Source: Sanghuangporus weigelae
Lineage: Eukaryota > Basidiomycota > Agaricomycetes > Hymenochaetales > Hymenochaetaceae
DNA: 64,000 bases
Direction of reading: 5' to 3'
Assembly: GCA_033182465.1 (NCBI GenBank)
Contig: CP137320.1
Location: 2,294,001 to 2,358,000 of the forward strand
Under the pieces are notes generated by a model that saw only the letters and a list, made by a program, of their open reading frames with translations, was not told the origin of the DNA and did not search any database. Positions 57,170-64,000 of this stretch are shown piece after piece. The stretch's first letter is position 1, and every line of letters begins with the position of its first letter. The position numbers were made by a program, and so were the translations under genes.

Positions 57170-60032
57170 TCAGTCCTGCTGGTGCGAATAGTGCAGAAGT
57201 TCGCAGGCCAGTCGACGTACTTCTTGATCACCATGTCGCTCAGAGAGGACCTGCAACTCCCACAAGTTCGTAGCAAATGGGTTGCAAAGCTGAGGATCGT
57301 CGATGTCAGGTCGATATACGCCATTGGTCACCCTATCTTCAACAGATAGGAGGGCCTCGAGCTTCGGTTCTTTTGCGAATAGGCTCTGCACGAACTTGAT
57401 TGTGCGTAAGGCTGTTGAACCGGGGAAATGCAAGGAAGCGGTCAGAAGACGCTTGGCAAAGGCGGCGCTGCGCCATGCCGGGGTTTTGGTAGAAGAAGAC
57501 CGCGGAAAGAAGACACGATTTAAAGCGCGGAACAGCATGTTCGCTGGGGTGTCGCCTCGGATCTCCAATTCTGGACCACAAGAGAATTCAGTACCTGCGA
57601 CAGGCTCTTCGATACCAGGCGTGGAACTCAAAGGAATTATCAAGGCGTAGATGTGATTAATGAAGTCAGTTAGGTCGATATTCAGTGACTCCCCTGCGAA
57701 AAGAAAGTTGTCAGTGGACATATTCAGATAGTAATCACGAGCATGCGTCAAACCTTGTCCTGACAGCAGCTCGAAAGCAGTCACAACACAATGAAGTCGT
57801 TGATGCATGCCTTGCGCGTCAGAAATCAATGACCCTTTCTTAAGTTCCGCTACGGTCTCCTCCTTTGTCTGCTGGGATTTTGGAACACGAGAGACATGTT
57901 CCCGCAAGACTTGCAATAAATCTTTGAAGAAATCAATGTTGACAAGGTGGGCAAAGCGCGATATTCCTTGTAGTGCAGCAGGTAGAAGAGGGGTCGGTCT
58001 GTCGCTTTTCAAGATCCGAAAGTAAAGGGCGAAAAGAAGCTTCAGGGTCTCTGTTTGCTAATAATAATTGAGCTTGAAGAATGACAGACATACTGCGAAA
58101 CTGGTCCACTTACCAGAGAAGCACGTTCCTCACGATCGACTTCGGCGTTTGCTTCTCTCATTTCTTCCTCGATTTCCTTAACTTCCTTGAGTTTCTTCTG
58201 CACTTTCTTGCTCAAATGAGGTTGTGTTGTTGGTTTCCCCTTCGCCCTTCGTGCAGCTGTTTTACCCTTGGACATGGCGTTCTCCGACTTCTCCTTATCA
58301 GCCTTTGACTGGGAGGCACGGACTCCTCCAAGTTCCGACTTTAAACGGAGATCGAGGAGGCAGAACATAACGTTAGGGTGTACGTTGAAGCGTCTCTCCT
58401 TGATCATGCGATTCAGAGTTCGAACAATCTCTAATGAAGCCTGACCAATAGTATCGTTGCGGAGCACGGACGACAGTGTCTTCAGACAAAGCTCTGAATC
58501 CTAGTAAGAATCACAAGGCGCGTTAACCGACAATATACTTATCGGAATTGAAAGAATCTAACCTCATCCCATGTCTTCCTACTCAGTCGAGAGACAATCG
58601 CAGTCATGAGGTTGACACGGAAGTTGAAGTGCGTCAGGTCGGTAAGTAGTCGACACATACATTGCAACGCCGTTCCGGCAAGTTCGCTTTTTGCTTCATT
58701 ATATAGGGCATCAGAAACTGTGAGCGGAGGGGTAAGACAGAGGTAAAACCACCTTTAAGCTCGCCCTCTAGCACCCTCAAGTATGCTTGGTATACGCTGA
58801 CAAGGCCCTGCTCAAATTCTCGAGTACGTTGAACTATCTGACTAACTTTTTCAGCCTTTTCTTTGTCAGTCAATGGCCGTATCCGATAGCCCGGGACAAT
58901 GTCTCTGAAGACCGCGAGTTGCGACAGGAGAGCTAGTCTTCGAATCAAGATATCGTTAGGCATCGGTTCCGAATGTGTTGGTGTGGAGATTCGAGGGAGG
59001 CAAAACGTATGCAGGCGGCGGAGAAGTCCAATCTGATTGTACATGAGAGCCGCACGAGCGAAAGGATGCGAAGTGACTTACAGTATTTTCGGGATCGGCA
59101 ATGATGTCCTGGCATATGCTCGCGACTTGCTCCTTTGCAGCTTGAACCCGAGCTTTGCGAGATTTAGTAGAGATAACGTCCAAGACAGCAGGTCTTCCGA
59201 AACGAGCACCGGTAGAGACATCCTCCCTAATCGATGATTCCTTGTTATCATTGTTACTAAATTCTCCTGTTGAACTCTCTTCTTGGTCATCTTGCTCCGG
59301 AAGGATCACTTTCTGCTCTGATTTCTGGATCTTTCCGTTCTGAAGTTTTATAGGTAATCGAGAAATGCCCATTTCTTCTTCATCAGAATCCCATGATTTC
59401 CTGCGTTTTCGAGGCATCGACTCATACAGCATTTCCTCGTCATCTGAAGCCCGGCGGACACGCTTTCGGTAGGTTGTGCGGCTGGAATGGGACGATACAT
59501 AATCATCATCTGAAGGAATTGGGACACCGTTATCGTCATCCTCTATGCCGGAGCTCCACGATTCATCGTCTTCTTCACTGTGTGAATCGATAGATGGAAG
59601 ATCGTCCTCTCTATCCAATATTCTCTGCTGAGGCTTTATGAGCCTATGTAGTCTTTCTTGCTCCTTTTTACTTCTAATGCGAAATGAGATCGCGCATGGT
59701 TCAAATATAAGCGAACGCACCTCGCAATTCCCTTTTCATCTAGATTCCTCAGGAAGCTGCTTGCCCACTCGATGTCTTTGGCAAAGAACTCTAGCTCATC
59801 TTCTGGGATTACTGCATCACTCTGTCCGTTGATCAATGGAATTGGAATCAAGGGTTTGTCGTATGCGTGTTCCTTGTCCTTTACTTTCGCTTTCCTCTTC
59901 GACTTCCCTGTTTTGCCTGTCCTTTTGGAGGTAATCTACTAAGGACTGAGTCTGGAGAAAATCAAGAAAGTAAATGAGGCATACCCCAGCCGACGACTTG
60001 CGCTTTACTAGCGCCGTACTCTTGACGGCCAT
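57170..60032 (-). CDS. NOC3: Nucleolar complex protein Noc3
   Basis: Exon 1 is short (MAVKSTALVKRKSSAG); exon 2 adds a basic stretch (KRTGKTGKSKRKAKVKDKEH), then acidic and basic low-complexity parts and a HEAT/Noc3 core: RLHTFCLPRISTPTHSEPMP, DILIRRLALLSQLAVFRDIV, PGYRIRPLTDKEKAEKVSQI, YQAYLRVLEGELKGG, NVHPNVMFCLLDLRLKSELG and, near the end, ALRTIKFVQSLFAKEPKLEA with TNLWELQVLSERHGDQEVR. LLDLRLKSELGG and FNPFAxNLWEL are typical of Noc3, which forms a complex with Noc2 in 60S pre-ribosome export and contributes to replication initiation in yeast. It is divergent from APC5. The ATG at 60032 is preferred over the frame to 60068 because it directly precedes the basic start. Confidence 0.92.
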
Positions 60033-60156
60033 GTCCAGGTACAAAGAAATACCAACCAAAAATTTCAAGTACCAGACAATTCGGGTAATGCCGATCGTTG
60101 GCGCGTCAAGTCACGTTGGACGCGCGTGCAGCAACTTGAATCGCGTCCACGATATG
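60033..60156. promoter_or_regulatory. Short shared promoter of NOC3 and APC5
   Basis: About 120 bp, or 55 bp if APC5 starts at an earlier in-frame ATG (60088). Near-match MluI-type sequences (GGCGCGTC and GACGCGCG) are present at about 60099 and 60119, but no exact ACGCGT. Confidence 0.3.
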
Positions 60157-63126
60157 ATGCCTGGGCATCGTGTGGCTGGACTCAAATCGAGAGATAGCAT
60201 ACCGCATTCTGCTAGATCTGCTTTCCTCAGACCACATCATGTTCCCGTTCTTGCTGTCATGTTTTGGGCCTTCCATCCTCAAGAACGACTCAAATTGTCA
60301 AATCAGTACCTCTTGCATATTTACCGCTTCCTGATTGCAGAAGTGTCCGAAGTATGCAACCCAGAATCCATGCATGCTAATTCCACCTCTCACGAAAACA
60401 TAGGTTGCTCGTCCGAAGACATTTGAACAACTGTTGCATGCACTTGACAGAGGGCAACAGGTCGCTCCCGAGGACAATGCGAAACTTGTCCCTGAGATTC
60501 GTGCATTGGTACGCAATACCTTTAATTGAAGGAGCCAAATACTAAATATGCTTCAGCCGAAGCTATTGACCTCTACGTACAGGCTCACCGAGTTCTTCTC
60601 AGGTCTGGCTTCCTTCCAATTATAAACGGCCTACAACTTAAAAGTTGTTCTCCAGACCTGCCTGCACTCTGGACTGTTCCAGAAGATGACGAGGTAACTG
60701 AAGGAAACTACTTTTCTTGAAGGGACACTCTTACTATAGCTTCATCAGGCGTCAGATCAGGAACCGTCGTTCGTGAGTTACTACTTAATCTTTTTTGTTC
60801 GATGTGTCTAACTCATTTCCCAGGAGAAACGCTCTTTGTTTGGACTGTTTGCAAGGCGTGCCTACCTCTCATTCAGAAAAATGTCGTTTCTGGGACTATC
60901 AAACTTTGTCGAAGACTTTCAGGCCTGGATAGTGGGAGAAACGTCAAGGGGTTATCAAAGAACTATCAAAGATACCATTAGGAATGGTATGGTCACAGAT
61001 ACTTTCCGGGGCGGATGCTGACCTGAGACAGATAGCCTTCTCGTGAAGTCGCAGCATGATGCTCAGCCATCTGCTGATTCAGAGCCCTTTGCCGTGCAAG
61101 TGCTGTATATCTGGAATCGTACTGACGTGACTTAACTGATTTTCATAGATTTGAGAAAGCTCGTGCAAATGGGGACAAACAAGTTGCAGCTGAGAACTTG
61201 CGACGCTTTTTCGAGCAACGGTTTAGCGAATCCACAGATTCGTAAGGTATTACTTTGCTTGATTATTCGTGATTTCCTTACTGCCTTCACAGGGATTTTC
61301 GTCAGCACGCCATGTTGAATCTTGTACGGATGCACATTTTCAACGGACAGGTCGCGGCTGCGCGCAAGGTTTGTCATTGTCGTTGATGGTGGCTGGCGCA
61401 TCGCATTGATTTCGCTCCGTAGTTGCTTACAGAAGCAATTACAGTTGCTCGAACGTCGGGTGATAATATCGTTTTACAACAGTGCATGGCGTACGTCTAT
61501 GATGGCATGCGCTCTAACGACATTGTGCTTATGGAAATATGATAGGCTGCTGAGACGGACTGAAGGGAAAACCAGAACTCGTAGAGAGCCTCTGAATGAG
61601 ATACAACCAGACATGCCTCCTCTGGAAGTCTTGAATGACGTTGGGAAGCTACTGCGTGAAGTAAGTATACCTTTGGATACGCTCAGAGTATATCGTCTGA
61701 ATATATCCGAGGCGCAACCGCTCAGCGATTGCTTTGAAAAGGTCGCTGAAGGGCTCGCATTGCACGCATACCATAGGGATTACCGCGGTAGCCCGGTCGG
61801 ACAAGATGATCAATGGGCTTTCCATGCCATGCAAGCCATTTTATGGAGATTAGCAGGTATTTTTGGGAATATGTTTTTGCTGCAACAATGTTCTCATGCC
61901 GTATTCGCAGGTTGCGAAAAACTGGCGATTATCGAGGAGAACATTGTGCTGGCGTTCAGTGCGAGCGGTGACTCCGACGACACCCGCTTTACGACCATCC
62001 AAAATAGAGCAGCCATGGTACAATAAAGATGCTCTCTTTGGACGGTGTACTGATGCATTTCGTAGTTTGCGAGACAAGGAAACGAAAGTGCATCTTTCGG
62101 CGTGCTTCTGGATCCCGAAACTTGGCGTGGCTTGGACTATAGCTTAAATCAAATCCAATACTGGGTAGGCGAGGTTTGGATAACTATGCTTCATTTCGCC
62201 ACTCGAAGGTGAGATGAATCTTACGTCTAATGACTAGCCGGCTTATTGAAGTCAATGCGAAGACGGCAGGTCCGACAAGTGAACGAATTCTTGAAGCCTC
62301 GACGGCCTGGTTCGTTCACTGCATGGAACGATTTCTTCTTCATGTCACTGGACAAGATGAACGCTTCTCCGACAATAGCCGGACAGCTATACAGAGCATT
62401 GCAATTGAGGGTAATTACTGTCTTTCCAAGTGGTCAAATCACCACTAAGAACTATGCCAAACTCTGCAGAAAGCGAACCAGGGTGCAACATCTATGGATT
62501 ATGTCCTCAAGGCACTATGGCAGAGCGAATACCAAGGACGCTTCCGGCAGTATCGATTGGCGATAATTCTTCTGGCTGATGCAGGCCTTGAGTATGGTAT
62601 GACTGTCTGGAGCAAAAAATCGGTGGAAGAAATCATGCCACAGGTATAATATGAGTCTGAAATTTTCAGGTTTACAATATCAGACTAACTTGGTATAGGT
62701 GATCTCCGGAGATGATTTGGAACTACGTGCTTTAGCGTGCTATGTTCTAGCGAGATGCATCGTCGCTTGCAGCCATCAAGGTGAGAAGTTTTCATGTCTG
62801 CGGTAGTAGGTAACCAATGTCATGAAAACTTCCTTCTAGCATCGAACCCGCCGGATGCATTACGAAGCGCAATCCCTTACCTTCAAATTGCGGAGCAAGA
62901 CTATCTCACTCTTGAGATCCAGCCTGCCGTCCAAGATGTGCTTTACGTCCAAGCTCTCGTATACAACACATTGGGCGAACAGCACGAGCGCGATGCCGTG
63001 GCTTTACGACATAGGGATGCAAGGACGGAACACGAACGATTGGAGAGCATTTATGTTAATGCAGGGTGGGACGAAATTTGGGACCTTGCCAGCGAAATTT
63101 GTGCTAAACTTGCATCACGGAGCTGA
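60157..63126 (+). CDS. APC5: Anaphase-promoting complex subunit 5 (Apc5)
   Basis: The first exon reads RPHHVPVLAVMFWAFHPQER then YLLHIYRFLIAEVSE. The Apc5 region around 61150-61500 contains FEKARANGDKQVAAENLRRF, FEQRFSES and HAMLNLVRMHIFNGQVAAAR followed by AITVARTSGDNIVLQQCMA, which is the TPR-like block shared by APC5 proteins. The C-terminus encodes further TPR-like helices: DALRSAIPYLQIAEQDYLTL, VLYVQALVYNTLGEQHERD, and ends WDLASEICAKLASRS. Apc5 is a scaffold subunit of the APC/C ubiquitin ligase that drives anaphase and mitotic exit. There are many introns. The start is uncertain: ATGs at 60088, 60154 and 60157 are all in frame, and I chose 60157 to leave promoter space. Confidence 0.85.
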
Positions 63127-63604
63127 ATAAGAATAGTATAAGAATTCCATGTCCCATCGGCCGCCGCCTCAATCTGTGAGCACTAATGTGTATCTTATCA
63201 GATTAATCTTGAGGGAACGAATCATATGCATATATGACGTGCGAATCAGGGACGCATTGCACAAGAGTATATATCACACCGGGCAAAGAGTTATTATAAT
63301 CTAAAAGAAATTTATAATTAGCTGACAAACAAGATTTGAAATTAAATACTGCATTTAATTACGTGAAATATTTCATGTTTGTTCCTTGATAGAACTTGAA
63401 ATAACAATAAGGATTTAGATTCGGATTAGGAAAACAAAGAGATTTCAAATAATGTCGTGTGAGGAACACATAAAGAAACTTGAAGTCTTAGAAAAGCAAA
63501 AATGGTTAAGTTTAGTTATTGCCGAAATTTTATGTCTTTGATAGGAAGAAATTTAAAATTCTTTTTATTATTCTGACAAAGAAAAAATAAGTTTGACTCG
63601 CAGT
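63127..63604. other. AT-rich noncoding block
   Basis: After the APC5 3' region, roughly 63290-63600 is markedly AT-rich and lacks open frames on either strand, with repeated short TTTAATTA/AAATTT motifs. It ends abruptly at a GC-rich tandem array. Confidence 0.6.
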
Positions 63605-63714
63605 GGGCGCTCAGCGGGCGATCGGTGGGCGATCGGCGGGCGATTCGAGGGCGCTCAGCGGGCGCTCAGAGGATGCTCAGCGGGCACTCAGAGGGCGATC
63701 GGCGGGCAATAGGA
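63605..63714. repeat. Ten-copy 11-bp tandem repeat, GGGCGMTCRGC-like
   Basis: Ten consecutive 11-bp units fit GGGCGCTCAGC or GGGCGATCGGC with one to four changes each. The array starts at 63605 right after the AT-rich block and ends at the RPB1 fragment. The last units blend into the fragment, so the exact boundary is uncertain by a few bases. Confidence 0.85.

Positions 63715-64000
<286 letters not shown>

Noticed and set aside
63605-63714. CRISPR array or G-quadruplex cluster
   Set aside because: Units are 11 bp with no spacers, and loops of about 8 nt between GGG runs are too long for a stable quadruplex.

Overview
The window looks like nuclear DNA of a filamentous basidiomycete, probably an Agaricomycete. 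Genes are closely packed and cut by many 48-80 nt GT-AG introns, some exons are only 8-22 nt, and the gene set is fungal (Mrp10/mS37, mL60, Apl2, Heh1/Src1, TmpA-like, TEA/ATTS factor). This assignment is inference. No rRNA, tRNA, CRISPR array or intact mobile element was recognised.

Layout. 0-10 kb: an Atg38/NRBF2-like MIT plus coiled-coil protein, then a divergent pair MOG1 (-) and NDC80 (+) whose short shared promoter carries two ACGCGT boxes, an unresolved minus-strand gene, and a TmpA-like membrane oxidoreductase. 10-21 kb: an ERI1-type exonuclease with a predicted membrane anchor (-), CMS1 (+), mitochondrial ribosomal protein mL60 (-), SF3A1/PRP21 (+), mitochondrial ribosomal protein mS37/MRP10 (-), and a tail-anchored UBC6-like E2 whose active-site cysteine lies in a 22-nt exon. 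21-34 kb: a low-complexity Q/S-rich protein, a NEPRO/Rmp1-like nucleolar protein (-), the AP-1 beta subunit, two tandem sulfide:quinone oxidoreductase genes (-), and an Mso1-like protein. 35-50 kb: a GPI-type cupredoxin with a Tyr/Thr-rich repeat, the inner nuclear membrane protein Src1/Heh1, a 4.6-kb gene-poor stretch, ESCRT-I VPS23 (-) and a TEA-domain transcription factor. 50-57 kb: a 7-kb gene-poor stretch. 57-63 kb: divergent NOC3 (-) and APC5 (+). 63-64 kb: an AT-rich block, an array of ten 11-bp repeats, and a frameshifted fragment of the RNA polymerase II largest subunit running off the window end.

Most genes are housekeeping: ribosome biogenesis (CMS1, NOC3, NEPRO-like), mitochondrial ribosome (mL60, mS37), splicing (SF3A1), cell division (NDC80, APC5), traffic and degradation (AP-1 beta, VPS23, UBC6, Atg38-like, Mso1-like). 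Divergent pairs with short shared promoters recur: MOG1/NDC80, ERI1/CMS1, mL60/SF3A1, mS37/UBC6, NEPRO/AP-1 beta, SQR2/Mso1-like, VPS23/TEA, NOC3/APC5.

I found no clearly novel multi-gene system. The most unusual items are the duplicated SQR genes with a conserved 8-nt exon, the UBC6 catalytic microexon, the membrane-anchored ERI1, the TmpA-like gene whose last intron abuts its stop codon, and the RPB1 fragment beside the 11-bp array. Exon boundaries were read by hand. Spliced lengths were checked for divisibility by three for the Atg38-like, MOG1, NDC80, TmpA-like, ERI1, mL60, mS37, UBC6, SQR1 and TEA genes.
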